Shown: positions 28,340 to 37,313 of the stretch, piece by piece
Layout of the letters: each line of letters opens with the position of its first letter
Position numbering within the stretch: position 1 is the stretch's first letter
NCBI GenBank assembly: GCA_966211455.1
Contig: CBIHNI010000003.1
Span: 1 to 64,000, forward strand
Direction of reading: 5' to 3'
DNA length: 64,000 nt
Origin: 21-14-0-10-47-8 sp966211455
GTDB taxonomy: Bacteria; Bdellovibrionota; Bdellovibrionia; Bdellovibrionales; Bdellovibrionaceae
Notes under the pieces: generated by a model
Databases searched by the model: none
Told to the model about the DNA's origin: nothing
The model's input: the letters and a program-made list of their open reading frames with translations, nothing else
Translations under genes and position numbers: made by a program

Positions 28340-30232
28340 GTGAAACAGACGGCAAAAAAAACTCATTCAAATCGGCTCCATCAACGTCGCGTCTTCGCGG
28401 TTCGCATCATTCTTGCGGGTGTGGGTCTAGCTCTGGGATTCGGCGTGGCAGGATGCCGCTTGCCTTCAAGCTCCAAGCCCTCGGCTTTGGTGATTGCGGT
28501 TGATCAATTCGGCTTGAATCAAATCAATTGCTATGACGAAGACAGCGAGGATTCCAATTCCGGCATCGCTTTGTTGTGCCAAGAATCCGTTCGCTTCACG
28601 CACGCTTACACGACATCGATTCTTTCTGGTCCCGCCCTGACTTCGGTCCTGACAGGACAATATCCGTTTCAGCACGGACTGCGCAGCAATAAAAAGAATT
28701 TTCTCTCGTCAAAGAGTGTGACCTTGGCCGAAGTAGCCCAAAAGCAGCAAGTGGCCACCGCTTTCTTTTCCGGCGGGGCACCCATCTTGCGCAAACTGAA
28801 TTTGCAACAAGGCTTCGAAGTTTTCGACGATCACTTTGCGCCAACGCAAACACGTCTGCACCGACCGTTTTCCCGTCTGCAAAAACTTTTTGAAAACTGG
28901 TACCAAGACAATCGCGGACGCAGCTTTTTGGCTTTTTTCTACGTACCGGATTTAGCGCTAACCCAAACCCCAACCACCAACGATCGCGGTGAAGCGCGAA
29001 ATCTGTCTTACGAAAGCCAGGTGGAAGAGTTCGACGAATCGCTTTGGCATTTTATCCAAAGCATGAAAGAGCGAAAAATTTGGGATTCAACCACCGTGGT
29101 GCTGGTGGGCCTGAACGGTCCCGACACCACCGAGCGCGCCGGCGAGCTGGCCAACACCAATCTGTACAGCGAACGCACGCAGGTCGGTCTTTTGATCAAG
29201 CCCGCCCGTCGCAATGCAGGCGAAGCCAATAGCCGCAGCTATGATGGCGGCGTCAACCTGGCCGACCTTGGTAATACCTTGATCGAACTGTATGGCGATT
29301 GGAAATCCGATTCCGCTTGGCCCTTGATGAGCCTGAACGGAATTTTGAAATCCACCTCGAGCCCCGAAATCGAAGAGCGCCCCCTGCGTATCGAAACCGC
29401 CTGGAGCGAAGCCGCCGGCATCCGTACCGCCGTCCGCTGGGGTGCGAATCTCTTTTTGATGGACGAAAAGCCGCGCATCTTTAATTCATTGACCGACAAA
29501 CTGGAAACCGTCCCCGTGCGCCCATCAGACCCCAGCGTTCGCGAAAAATGGCAAGCTCTTGAAGAGCGCATCGATTCATCAAAGATTGCCTTGTGGACCG
29601 AACTGCCGCCAGCGACCTGGATCAAGTGGAAAGGCATTTCGCATCTGTGGTCCTTGCCCGCCGGAAGCATGGATCGCCCCATTTCTTTCGAACGTCTGGC
29701 GCATCGTCTTTACGATGATTCCGAAGTCAGTGAAATGTACACGCGCGAACTGATCCGCGGACAAAATTGGGAAGAGCTGCAGCGCTGGGCCCAAGGTCTG
29801 AAGATTTCCGACCTTGAGAAAATAGCGAATCGAAATTTGAAAATTGAAAACCGCCGAAGCTTTCAAGATCCTTGCTTGGCCGCGCTGGAATTGTCACAAC
29901 CACAGACGCAAGATTTGAAGAAATGCGAAGATCCCTTAGCCTGGGCTTTGTTAGAGTGGGTGATGGCCGACCGATCCGAAGGTGGCGACGCCACCCAAAA
30001 AGAAAATCTACGCAAAAAATTTCTTCGCCTTTACACCTTGAACGCCGTCGACCAAAAGGTGACCGAGATCAATTGGTCTTTAGAAAATGTCTGGGATCTA
30101 TCGCCATCACTTCGCAGACCCGCCCTGACAACGGATCTAATGCTGGCCCTGCCGGATTTGCAGAAGTACAAACAGATCGCACAGAAGGCCGTGGTGCAAG
30201 CCCGGGACGAGGGTGTTTCGGATGTGAATTGA
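28340..30232 (+). CDS. Degenerate sulfatase-fold lipoprotein
   Basis: This gene encodes 630 residues from a GTG at 28340. The longer frame from 28253 would run into the divergent channel gene and bury the signal peptide. A lipobox (GVAGC) predicts a lipoprotein. The alkaline-phosphatase/sulfatase fold is seen in ALVIAVDQFGLNQINCYDED, SGPALTSVLTGQYPFQHGL and TTVVLVGLNGPDTTERAGEL. In active sulfatases the second block reads C/S-x-P-S-R. Here it is S-G-P-A-L, and the usual Asp pair in the first block is reduced to one. Catalysis is doubtful. The last 200 residues are helical and unassigned. Confidence 0.75.
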   Translation: MKQTAKKTHSNRLHQRRVFAVRIILAGVGLALGFGVAGCRLPSSSKPSALVIAVDQFGLNQINCYDEDSEDSNSGIALLCQESVRFTHAYTTSILSGPALTSVLTGQYPFQHGLRSNKKNFLSSKSVTLAEVAQKQQVATAFFSGGAPILRKLNLQQGFEVFDDHFAPTQTRLHRPFSRLQKLFENWYQDNRGRSFLAFFYVPDLALTQTPTTNDRGEARNLSYESQVEEFDESLWHFIQSMKERKIWDSTTVVLVGLNGPDTTERAGELANTNLYSERTQVGLLIKPARRNAGEANSRSYDGGVNLADLGNTLIELYGDWKSDSAWPLMSLNGILKSTSSPEIEERPLRIETAWSEAAGIRTAVRWGANLFLMDEKPRIFNSLTDKLETVPVRPSDPSVREKWQALEERIDSSKIALWTELPPATWIKWKGISHLWSLPAGSMDRPISFERLAHRLYDDSEVSEMYTRELIRGQNWEELQRWAQGLKISDLEKIANRNLKIENRRSFQDPCLAALELSQPQTQDLKKCEDPLAWALLEWVMADRSEGGDATQKENLRKKFLRLYTLNAVDQKVTEINWSLENVWDLSPSLRRPALTTDLMLALPDLQKYKQIAQKAVVQARDEGVSDVN

Positions 30233-30262
30233 GGGAGGCTTTTTCGCGCTCTCGCTCACTTA

Positions 30263-30302
30263 CTCACTTTAACGTACGAATATATTGATACGCTAAAGTG
30301 AG
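30263..30302. terminator. Hairpin after the sulfatase-like gene
   Basis: CTCACTTTA (30263-30271) pairs with TAAAGTGAG (30294-30302) around an AT-rich loop, 30 bases past the stop codon. GC content is modest and no T-run follows on the plus strand. It may terminate transcription or form part of the structured region that follows. Confidence 0.4.
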
Positions 30303-30370
30303 GGGCAGGATCGCAGTACAGATTTCCCACTCTCCCTGTCCCATCTCCCCCAACCCCGACATCGCGAAGA

Positions 30371-30480
30371 CGCGGACGCAGTCCGCGGCCTTCAGGCCGA
30401 GCGCATGGATGCGCGAGTCACACCGAAGGTGTGCCCTTGGCACAACCGGGATGCACGCGCCATGGATGGCCGACAACCAA
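30371..30480. other. Intergenic array of short hairpins
   Basis: Within a 305-base gap between convergent genes, a chain of perfect hairpins follows one after another: CGCGGAC/GTCCGCG (30371-30387), GGCC-TTCA-GGCC, GCGCATGGATGCGC (30401-30414), CACACC-GAA-GGTGTG (30419-30433) and GCCATGGATGGC near 30469-30480. Two hairpins share a loop around ATGGAT. The order hairpin, hairpin, GCATGGA(C/T)GC resembles the three-copy element at 46205, 53364 and 56255, so this may be a diverged relative or a separate small RNA. No protein frame is credible here. Confidence 0.5.
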
Positions 30481-30537
30481 GCTACAATCGAAGTCAAGAT
30501 TTGCAAAATTGAAGCACAAGCCGTCCACAACTAGCCT

Positions 30538-31197
30538 CTAAAACCCCAGCAACCCCAGCCAGAATGGCGTCTCGGGACCACTATCGATCATCACCCGGCT
30601 GATCACATCGAAGCCGGCATTTTCCTGTGCGTAGATTTGTGATGGCAGTGTCGCGCGCGAGATCAAATAGATCTGGTCCGTCTTTTCGATGTGGTGACTG
30701 CCGCAGTTCAGGTTGCAGCTTCGCTCTAATCCCAGGGCCTGACTGACCAGCGGGGATTTTTGTTGCAGCTGCCACGACCAGTCCGGTGTGTAGCAGATGG
30801 GTTGATAGCCCAGATGATTTTTCAGCAGCACATGCGGCGAGCCGATTTGCACCCAGCTGATCGTGCGGTTTTGGATCGAGATCATCGCAAGCTCGACGGC
30901 CGACGTGTACTCTTGCGCGTTTTCTTTCATGTAGAGATGTTCGTTGGCGTACAGCGCGGCCGAGCGCAATTGATTGCCTTCGTCCGACAGACCTTCGATC
31001 ACTTTCGTCACGCGGGTGACGGCGGTGCCTTCGCTGCTGGAGCTTAATTGCCCTTTGACGACTTCGATCACCTCTTGGGCCGCATCGGGAGATCCCCATG
31101 GGGTCGCAACAATCAAGGTGTTGGTGGTCTTTTCAATTTCAATCATCGGCTTCGGACGAAAGGTTTCACCCGAATAGAAGCGCTGTTGAAAGTCCAT
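30538..31197 (-). CDS. PP2C-like phosphatase-fold protein lacking metal-site residues
   Basis: This gene encodes 219 residues from the ATG at 31197, which overlaps the upstream FHA gene's stop as TGATG (a GTG at 31200 is in frame). The pattern resembles the core of PP2C/PrpC phosphatases: GNQLRSAALYANEHLYMKEN, then ISWVQIGSPHVLLKNHLGYQ, where active enzymes read GDSR. The Asp that binds metal is Ser here and no DGxxG motif is seen, so it is probably a binding protein rather than a phosphatase. It is last in the FHA/TadC operon. The family call is by pattern and moderate. Confidence 0.55.
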   Translation of the reverse strand: MDFQQRFYSGETFRPKPMIEIEKTTNTLIVATPWGSPDAAQEVIEVVKGQLSSSSEGTAVTRVTKVIEGLSDEGNQLRSAALYANEHLYMKENAQEYTSAVELAMISIQNRTISWVQIGSPHVLLKNHLGYQPICYTPDWSWQLQQKSPLVSQALGLERSCNLNCGSHHIEKTDQIYLISRATLPSQIYAQENAGFDVISRVMIDSGPETPFWLGLLGF

Positions 31198-33140
31198 CAC
31201 TCGGCCTCGTACTTTTTCAGCTTGGTGCGGGCTTTTTTGTAATAGTCTTCTTCAGGCAGACTGAGCTCGATGATTTTCTTCCACTTGGCTTTGGCCGTTT
31301 CGACTTCGCCGACGCTTTCTTCCAGCACGCCTTCTTGATACAGATTCTGCATCTGCTTTTTCAGCTCGCCCAGCATCGAATTCATGCGGCCCTTCAGGGT
31401 TTCATTTTCCGGATTGATTTCGATCGCCTGCTTCAACGTGACGATCGCACCTTTCAGGTTTCCGCTTTTGTGCTGGTCATTGGATTTCGCTTCCAGCTCG
31501 TTTTGCTGTTTCGTCAGCTTTTGCTGGATCGAGGCGATTTCGCGTTTCGATTCGACCTTGTAATTTTCCGGATCCGGCAGTCTTGAATCCACCACCGTGC
31601 CGTAGGCCACGATCGCCTCCAACGGTTTTCCCGCCTGCTTCAATGAAACGGCTTTGTCGTAAAGCGCTTTTTGTCGGCGCACCAGGCCCTGATATTCGGC
31701 GCGCTTTTCTTGATCCTGCAAGCGTTTGGAGACGATCTGATCAACCTGCGCTTTCAAGGCTTGAATATCCGGATGATCCGGATTCAGCGCCATCACCGAA
31801 CCCAAACAATCATCGATCGTTTTCATATCGATCTTCGAGTTCACCTTTTGGCGGCAGCCCTTCACCACGAGCTGGATTTTCTCTTCCATCTCGAGGCGTT
31901 CACGCTCTTGCGCTTCGGCTTTTTGTTTATCCAGCTGCGTTTGGATCGCCACTTCGGCGAGCTTTTCTAGATTTTTTGATTCCTCATAGACCGGCACCAG
32001 CTGGTGAATCTTCGCCACCTCTTGCCGAGCCATTTCGTAGCGGCCTTCTTTGAACAGCCGGTCCGCCAAACGATAGGTGTCTTTCACATACTGTTGCTGC
32101 TGGGGCGTGAGCTTTTCCAAAACACCGGCCGTCTTCTTTGAAGCCGCCGGCGCATCGGAAGAAGACTTGTCGTCACCGCCGGTGAGGTAAGCCCCAAGAC
32201 CGCCCACCACGATGATCGCAATCAGGATGCGCACCCAATTGACCGGTTTTTTCCGACCGCCACCAATCGCCCCTTGCATGGATGGCATGCCACCCGCCGA
32301 TTGATAGTCGCCCGGCATTTGCTCGTGACCGATCATGGAATGCCGAAGATCCGCTGACACCTGCATCAGGCGCTCTTCGTATCGGGGATCACGAAGCTCG
32401 AAATATATTTTCCAATCGACGATCGTCAGCACATCGCCCGAACGGAAGGGCACCCATTCTTGACTGAGCAGCGGATCGCCATTCAGCAAAGTTCCGTTTG
32501 AACTTCCCAAATCACGAACCATGTAGATGCCTTCGTCGATGCGAATTTCAAAATGACGACGGCTGAATTTGGCATTGTCGATAAACAGCGTGCACGTGGC
32601 ATCACGTCCACCCACCCAACTGCTGCCATCCAAACTGAAAAGCTGAACCGGCTCGTCGTGCTCGTTGCAAACTTTTAAGTAAGGTTGGATGCGTGTTTGT
32701 CCCACGGATGTTTTATCCGAGACATCGGCGGGCGCGGCACCAAAGCTTCCGACCGCGACGCTGTGCGAACTGCTCGAGCTCGATCCGAACGAGTGAGGCC
32801 CGCTTAAGTTCGAGAAAGCGTCCACCGGCAAAGCGCGAGCGCCACTGACCTCGTTTTCAAAAACGAACGAGAACGGCGGCACTTCAAATTTTTGGCCGTG
32901 CTTCAGGTGGATTGAAGGAACCTTGCTGCCGTCTTGGTACAAAACGCCAAAACGCGACAGCACTTCGACCGTCCAATCGGCGCCGTTCAGATAAAGCTTC
33001 AAATGCTGGCGCGAAATTTCCGGCGAGCCTTCCAGCACGATATCGCAAGAGCTGGACCGACCCAGAACCCAATCGTTCTGCGCTTGCAAATCCAGATCTT
33101 GAATCTTTTCGTTGTTGCGGAAGATGATCAGACGAGCCAT
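31197..33140 (-). CDS. Protein with two FHA domains, one membrane helix and TPR-like repeats
   Basis: This gene encodes 647 residues from the ATG at 33140, which overlaps the previous stop as TAATG. FHA 1 is at about 5-90 (GRSSSCDIVLEGSPEISRQHL). FHA 2 is at about 185-275 (GGRDATCTLFIDNAKFSRRHF, then SSNGTLLNG). Both keep the Arg, Ser and His used for phosphothreonine binding. A membrane helix near 345 (VRILIAIIVVGGLGAYL) precedes a helical region with several TPR-like units. FHA domains read phosphorylated proteins, although no kinase gene is present in this operon. Confidence 0.88.
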   Translation of the reverse strand: MARLIIFRNNEKIQDLDLQAQNDWVLGRSSSCDIVLEGSPEISRQHLKLYLNGADWTVEVLSRFGVLYQDGSKVPSIHLKHGQKFEVPPFSFVFENEVSGARALPVDAFSNLSGPHSFGSSSSSSHSVAVGSFGAAPADVSDKTSVGQTRIQPYLKVCNEHDEPVQLFSLDGSSWVGGRDATCTLFIDNAKFSRRHFEIRIDEGIYMVRDLGSSNGTLLNGDPLLSQEWVPFRSGDVLTIVDWKIYFELRDPRYEERLMQVSADLRHSMIGHEQMPGDYQSAGGMPSMQGAIGGGRKKPVNWVRILIAIIVVGGLGAYLTGGDDKSSSDAPAASKKTAGVLEKLTPQQQQYVKDTYRLADRLFKEGRYEMARQEVAKIHQLVPVYEESKNLEKLAEVAIQTQLDKQKAEAQERERLEMEEKIQLVVKGCRQKVNSKIDMKTIDDCLGSVMALNPDHPDIQALKAQVDQIVSKRLQDQEKRAEYQGLVRRQKALYDKAVSLKQAGKPLEAIVAYGTVVDSRLPDPENYKVESKREIASIQQKLTKQQNELEAKSNDQHKSGNLKGAIVTLKQAIEINPENETLKGRMNSMLGELKKQMQNLYQEGVLEESVGEVETAKAKWKKIIELSLPEEDYYKKARTKLKKYEAE

Positions 33141-34435
33141 TAGAATCTCCCGTCCAGGCGCAGGCTGCACTCGTCATAAAGCTGTTTGGCCTCTTTGTAT
33201 TTCGGCCGGCTTGGATCTTTCACCATGATCATCACATTCGCAAAAGAAGACTGACACATTCGATAATTGTTCTTCTGATAATATTTTCGCCCTTGTGACA
33301 TCGCAAAATCAACCTGGGCCTCAAATTTTCTTTGGGCTTGGACATAGTACTTTCGCGCCAGCTCGTGGCTGGGATAAAACGACAGCGCCGCTTGAAAGCT
33401 TTGCATCGATCGCGCGTACTGACCTTGACGATAGTCCCGGAAGCCGCGGATGTAATGCTCCTGCGCCGCCTTGTACTGGGCCGTGTCCTGGCCGGCGGAA
33501 CTTTGCTTTCTTTGGATTTCTTGCACGGCCCTTGCCGACTCTTCGATCGCGCGGCTGACATCGCCTTCAGTGCGGATGTTCACTTCGGCTTTTTTCTTTG
33601 CGCCATCATCCAAAAGCAAATAGGCCACGGCCGCGCCGACCACGGCGATGATGATATAAAAACGCATGCGCGAATTTCCACCGCTTGCCACCGCTGGCAT
33701 CGATCGCGATGGCGGCGGTGGTGGGGGCGCCGCGTACGCCGGCGACGGCATGGCCGAAGTCGGCATCACTGAAATCGGAGTTGGATCTGGTATAAATAAT
33801 GGCGCATCCGAAGACGCAACCGCAGCCATCTTTGGTGGTGCGGACGGTTTCGGGGTCGGCGTCGGTGCTGGCACCTTGGCCACCGCTTGCGGCTTCACCG
33901 CACGTGCCGGTGGATCATCTTTATAACGAGACGACATCGGTGGCGCCGGTGGTGGCGCTTTCCCCGAGGACCGATTGGGCAATGGATCTGCAGATGTCGG
34001 CACCAACACCGAACGTGTCGAATCCGAAGCCTGCGCCGGCGACGAGGCCGATGACACCGCAATCGTGCGATCGTCATTTGATCCGGCGGCGCTAGCAACC
34101 GCCGAGCCTGGCTCGAGACCCACTTGTAACAAGGTGCCACCGATCTGAATGAAAGATTCGCCGTCTTCCAGACGGGTGTCTTCGACTTTTTCGTTATTCA
34201 CCATCACATGATTGCGCTGACTGATATTGCGGACGAACAGCTGTCCGCCCTGAACACGAATTTCCAGGTGGTTTCGCGACATGCGCGAATCGTTGCTGAA
34301 AACCAAATCGTTTTCCGGTCCGCGACCGATGGTGATGCTTTGCTTATCAAAGACAAAGGACTGCCCTGGGTTCTTACCACTGGAAACCGTAACTTTAAAT
34401 TTCACTGTGGATGACAGAACCGGGGCAGCCGTCAC
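33140..34435 (-). CDS. FHA-domain protein with Pro/Ala-rich linker, membrane helix and TPR-like C-terminus
   Basis: This gene encodes 431 residues. It starts with GTG at 34435, overlapping the upstream gene by four bases (GTGA). The FHA domain is at about 15-105 (GRGPENDLVFSNDSRMSRNHL, HVMVNNEKVED). A long Pro/Ala/Ser linker follows (about 120-255), then a membrane helix (RFYIIIAVVGAAVAYLLL), and helical repeats (QYARSMQSFQAALSFYPSHE) at the C-terminus. Domain order resembles the next gene, so the two may share ancestry. Likely a scaffold at the inner membrane beside the Tad apparatus. Confidence 0.88.
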   Translation of the reverse strand: MTAAPVLSSTVKFKVTVSSGKNPGQSFVFDKQSITIGRGPENDLVFSNDSRMSRNHLEIRVQGGQLFVRNISQRNHVMVNNEKVEDTRLEDGESFIQIGGTLLQVGLEPGSAVASAAGSNDDRTIAVSSASSPAQASDSTRSVLVPTSADPLPNRSSGKAPPPAPPMSSRYKDDPPARAVKPQAVAKVPAPTPTPKPSAPPKMAAVASSDAPLFIPDPTPISVMPTSAMPSPAYAAPPPPPPSRSMPAVASGGNSRMRFYIIIAVVGAAVAYLLLDDGAKKKAEVNIRTEGDVSRAIEESARAVQEIQRKQSSAGQDTAQYKAAQEHYIRGFRDYRQGQYARSMQSFQAALSFYPSHELARKYYVQAQRKFEAQVDFAMSQGRKYYQKNNYRMCQSSFANVMIMVKDPSRPKYKEAKQLYDECSLRLDGRF

Positions 34436-36045
34436 GCAGCTCCCCCTTGCGCCTGCTCAGAAGGAGAGACGCTCACCAGATAATAACAGGCCTCGCCCGA
34501 TACGGTGATCGCCTGGCATTGCAGGGTGAACATATGACCGCTGATCTCCAGCCGATCTTGATGCAAAGATGTCGTGTTGTTCTGGGCCGCACCTAAAAGA
34601 TCCAGCACATTTTTTTGCAAAGCCTGATCCGGCAAAGCACTCAGAGCCTGACCCGATGTCAAATGCGCCTGCGTTCCGGTCAAAGACTCGAAGGCCGGAT
34701 TGGTGGACAGAATGCGCATGTCTTTTCCGATCAACATCGCCGGATAACCGAAAAGCTGAAGCATGTTGATCCACTCGGCATCGCGGGTCGAACCACCGTG
34801 GGTAACATGTCCGCTATCGCCGCCCGATTGCGAGCGCGTCAGCAAGCTGTTCACGCTGACCAGAAGCTGCTGCAAAAGCGGAAATTTGATTTCCAACTGT
34901 GCATGATCGCGACCATCACGAAGCGCCGAATCGATTTCTTCATTCAAACGACGGAATGGGTATTCGATCACCTTGTACATCAAGAAGAAAAGGCCTGCGC
35001 CAAACACCAACGCAATCGCCAGCATCTGGATAAACAGGCTCAGCGCCCGGCCGTCATCGAATTTCAATGAACCCGTATCGTAGACCACGACGGCGTGGGC
35101 TTTCGCGACGTTTTGCTGAAGCTCGGGATCGAAAACCAAAATTGGTGCACTGGCCGCGATCTGGCCACCGCTAATTTCCGCACTGAGCTCGCGCGTTTGC
35201 CCTTTGATCGCGGTCACGAAGCCAGCGATATCTTTGGCCTGCATGCCGACCATTTCCGGCGGCGCGATGATCGATCCGTCCTTACCTAATATATAGACAT
35301 GGCTGATACCTTCATCACGCAGGACCAGGTCGGCGCTATAGCCGGACATCTCGCCACTGCGAATCGCTTTTTCGTTCGAGTTCGCCAAAGCCCGCGCCAC
35401 GGTCACCGCACGACGGCGGCTTTCAATGCGGATGCTTTCCGAGGTGATCTGATTCATCGGGAAGACCGACAGCAAAGTGACGATCAAAACAAAGACCGCC
35501 GCAAAGCCCATCATCACCGAGCGGAATTGGAAGACTTCGATCAAACGATAAAGCCCCGGCAGCAAAGCGTGATGCAGATAATGATCCGCTTTGTCTTTCC
35601 ACTGATGCAGATTCAAAGCCGATCCTGCTTGCGCGATCGGTTGCGGGGTCTGCGCCCCCATATCCTGATTGTACATATGCGCTGGATGATGCGAAATCTG
35701 AGATGGATGCGCCATCGGTACCGGGCGCCCGTTGACCGGCACCAGGTTGGCAGGATGCGAAGTCGGAACCAAATCAAACAGCACTTGATCCACACCCAGC
35801 TTATCGCCCACGCGCAGAACCGAAGTTTGCACACGCACGCCGTTCACAAAAGTCCCATTGCTGGATTTTAAATCTGTGACAAAAACTTGCTTGCCGGCGA
35901 CTTGGATTTCCAGATGCTCTTTTGAAACCCCGCCGAAATGAATTTGCACATCGCAGGTCGCGGCCCGACCCACGCGGTTTTTACCCGGTTTTAAAGGATG
36001 TTGCTGACCGGCCATCGGGCCGTTGAGGTATCTAAGCGCCCACAT
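34432..36045 (-). CDS. FHA-domain membrane sensor-like protein with PAS-like C-terminus
   Basis: This gene encodes 537 residues. The FHA domain is at about 1-95 (GRAATCDVQIHFGGVSKEHL, SSNGTFVNG). A membrane helix near 177-197 (MGFAAVFVLIVTLLSVF) precedes an extracytoplasmic region with a CACHE- or PAS-like look (GISHVYILGKDGSIIAPPEM). A second helix near 335-358 follows, then a cytoplasmic part with a PAS-like segment (AMLIGKDMRILSTNPAFESL). No kinase, cyclase or other output domain is seen. It overlaps both neighbouring genes. Role inferred as signal integration for the operon. Confidence 0.85.
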   Translation of the reverse strand: MWALRYLNGPMAGQQHPLKPGKNRVGRAATCDVQIHFGGVSKEHLEIQVAGKQVFVTDLKSSNGTFVNGVRVQTSVLRVGDKLGVDQVLFDLVPTSHPANLVPVNGRPVPMAHPSQISHHPAHMYNQDMGAQTPQPIAQAGSALNLHQWKDKADHYLHHALLPGLYRLIEVFQFRSVMMGFAAVFVLIVTLLSVFPMNQITSESIRIESRRRAVTVARALANSNEKAIRSGEMSGYSADLVLRDEGISHVYILGKDGSIIAPPEMVGMQAKDIAGFVTAIKGQTRELSAEISGGQIAASAPILVFDPELQQNVAKAHAVVVYDTGSLKFDDGRALSLFIQMLAIALVFGAGLFFLMYKVIEYPFRRLNEEIDSALRDGRDHAQLEIKFPLLQQLLVSVNSLLTRSQSGGDSGHVTHGGSTRDAEWINMLQLFGYPAMLIGKDMRILSTNPAFESLTGTQAHLTSGQALSALPDQALQKNVLDLLGAAQNNTTSLHQDRLEISGHMFTLQCQAITVSGEACYYLVSVSPSEQAQGGAA

Positions 36046-36376
36046 GCAACTGATCTCCCACTTTCAAATTCATCGCGGCCATCACGCCGGCTTTCATTTC
36101 AATCACCGAGTTCGCCCCGCGCACCGGCCAGACCAAACGGCCCGGCACCACGTTGGGCTTCAAAGCTTTCACTTTCAAATCGCGGTCGACAAAAATACAG
36201 TCGATCGCATAGTTCATAAAAAAAGTATGAATGCTATTGCCGGGCTTCAACCAAATGCCGGCGTTCTGCGCCAGGTCCTTGGTGCCAAGCAAACCTTTTC
36301 CGCGACTCCACATGCTGTGGGCGATCTTCAGATCGGTCAGCAGAACTTGCTTCTGAGCATTCATCAGCGTCGCCAT
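36032..36376 (-). CDS. DUF192 family protein
   Basis: This gene encodes 114 residues from the ATG at 36376, overlapping the tadC stop as TGATG. The family pattern is complete: MWSRGKGLLGTKDLAQNAGI, then SIHTFFMNYAIDCIFVDRDLKV and MKAGVMAAMNLKVGDQL. Function is unknown across the family, which often sits near secretion genes. Unlike many members it has no signal peptide, so it should be cytoplasmic. Its end overlaps the FHA gene by 14 bases. Confidence 0.9.
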   Translation of the reverse strand: MATLMNAQKQVLLTDLKIAHSMWSRGKGLLGTKDLAQNAGIWLKPGNSIHTFFMNYAIDCIFVDRDLKVKALKPNVVPGRLVWPVRGANSVIEMKAGVMAAMNLKVGDQLHVGA

Positions 36377-37284
36377 CAATTGCTGCCCCCGTAGAAGAAC
36401 TGCAAGATCACCGGTCCCAACAGGACAATGAACACCGCGGGCATAATGAAAAGCATCATCGGAAACAAGATCGACTGCGACGCACGCGCCCCGGCCTTTT
36501 CCGCCCGCACAAAACGGTCCAAACGGATTTGCACGGATTGATCTTTCAGAACCTGAGAGATGCTTCCACCCGTCGCATCGGCGTCGATCAACACGGTCAC
36601 AAAGCTTGTGATCTCTTGAATGTCCAAACGCTGGGCCATGCCCTTCAACGCGTCCGAACGCGAGGAGCCGACCTTGATATCCTGAAGCACGTTCGCAAGC
36701 TCGGTCGCCAAAACGCTGTCCTTCGACTTTTCGACGATTCGCTGAATCGCCGGGATAAAATCCAAGCCGGCCTCAGTCGATAGCGCCAGCAGGTCCGTGA
36801 AGAACGGCAGATCGGCACGCACCGAAATCTCGCGTTGCTTTTTCTGGCTGTTGGCGTGCAGGATCGGCAGATAATATCCAAGCGGGATCATCAAGACAAA
36901 AAGCCCAGGTGAAAATCCGAACTCCAAAGCAAAGTTCAAAACGCCGAACAAAGCCGGGAACATCACGCCCCACAAAAGCTGCAGACCGATGAACTCGTCA
37001 ACGCTGAGCTCTTTCGACAAACCCGATGTCAGAATCATTTTGTTCAAGCGCTTGCGGTAAGATTCGTTTTTGTATTTCAACGCGTACTTCAAAGTGAACT
37101 GTGCGACCAACGGGCGCGAAAAGTTCACCAAGCCTGACTTGGATTTCGGACGTTCGCTGCCACTGGCCCACGCCAAGAAATCTTTCTCGGTCTGCGAATT
37201 TGACATCAGTGAATTGACAAACGAATACACAGCGAAAGCCGCGCTCATCAATCCCCCGACCAGTAGCAATTCTGCACTTCCCAT
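36376..37284 (-). CDS. tadC: Type II secretion/Tad pilus inner-membrane protein TadC
   Basis: This gene encodes 302 residues. The T2SSF fold is seen in DLPFFTDLLALSTEAGLDFI and GMAQRLDIQEITSFVTVLI, with membrane helices near the N-terminus, at about 100-135 and at the C-terminus (FPMMLFIMPAVFIVLLGPVI). TadC pairs with TadB at the base of the Tad (Flp) pilus assembly machine. tadA and tadB would normally lie just upstream, but here the upstream gene is maf on the opposite strand. It is the first gene of the six-gene FHA operon. Confidence 0.88.
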   Translation of the reverse strand: MGSAELLLVGGLMSAAFAVYSFVNSLMSNSQTEKDFLAWASGSERPKSKSGLVNFSRPLVAQFTLKYALKYKNESYRKRLNKMILTSGLSKELSVDEFIGLQLLWGVMFPALFGVLNFALEFGFSPGLFVLMIPLGYYLPILHANSQKKQREISVRADLPFFTDLLALSTEAGLDFIPAIQRIVEKSKDSVLATELANVLQDIKVGSSRSDALKGMAQRLDIQEITSFVTVLIDADATGGSISQVLKDQSVQIRLDRFVRAEKAGARASQSILFPMMLFIMPAVFIVLLGPVILQFFYGGSN

Positions 37285-37313
37285 TTGTCATCCTTCGTGG
37301 TGAATTATTCAGC

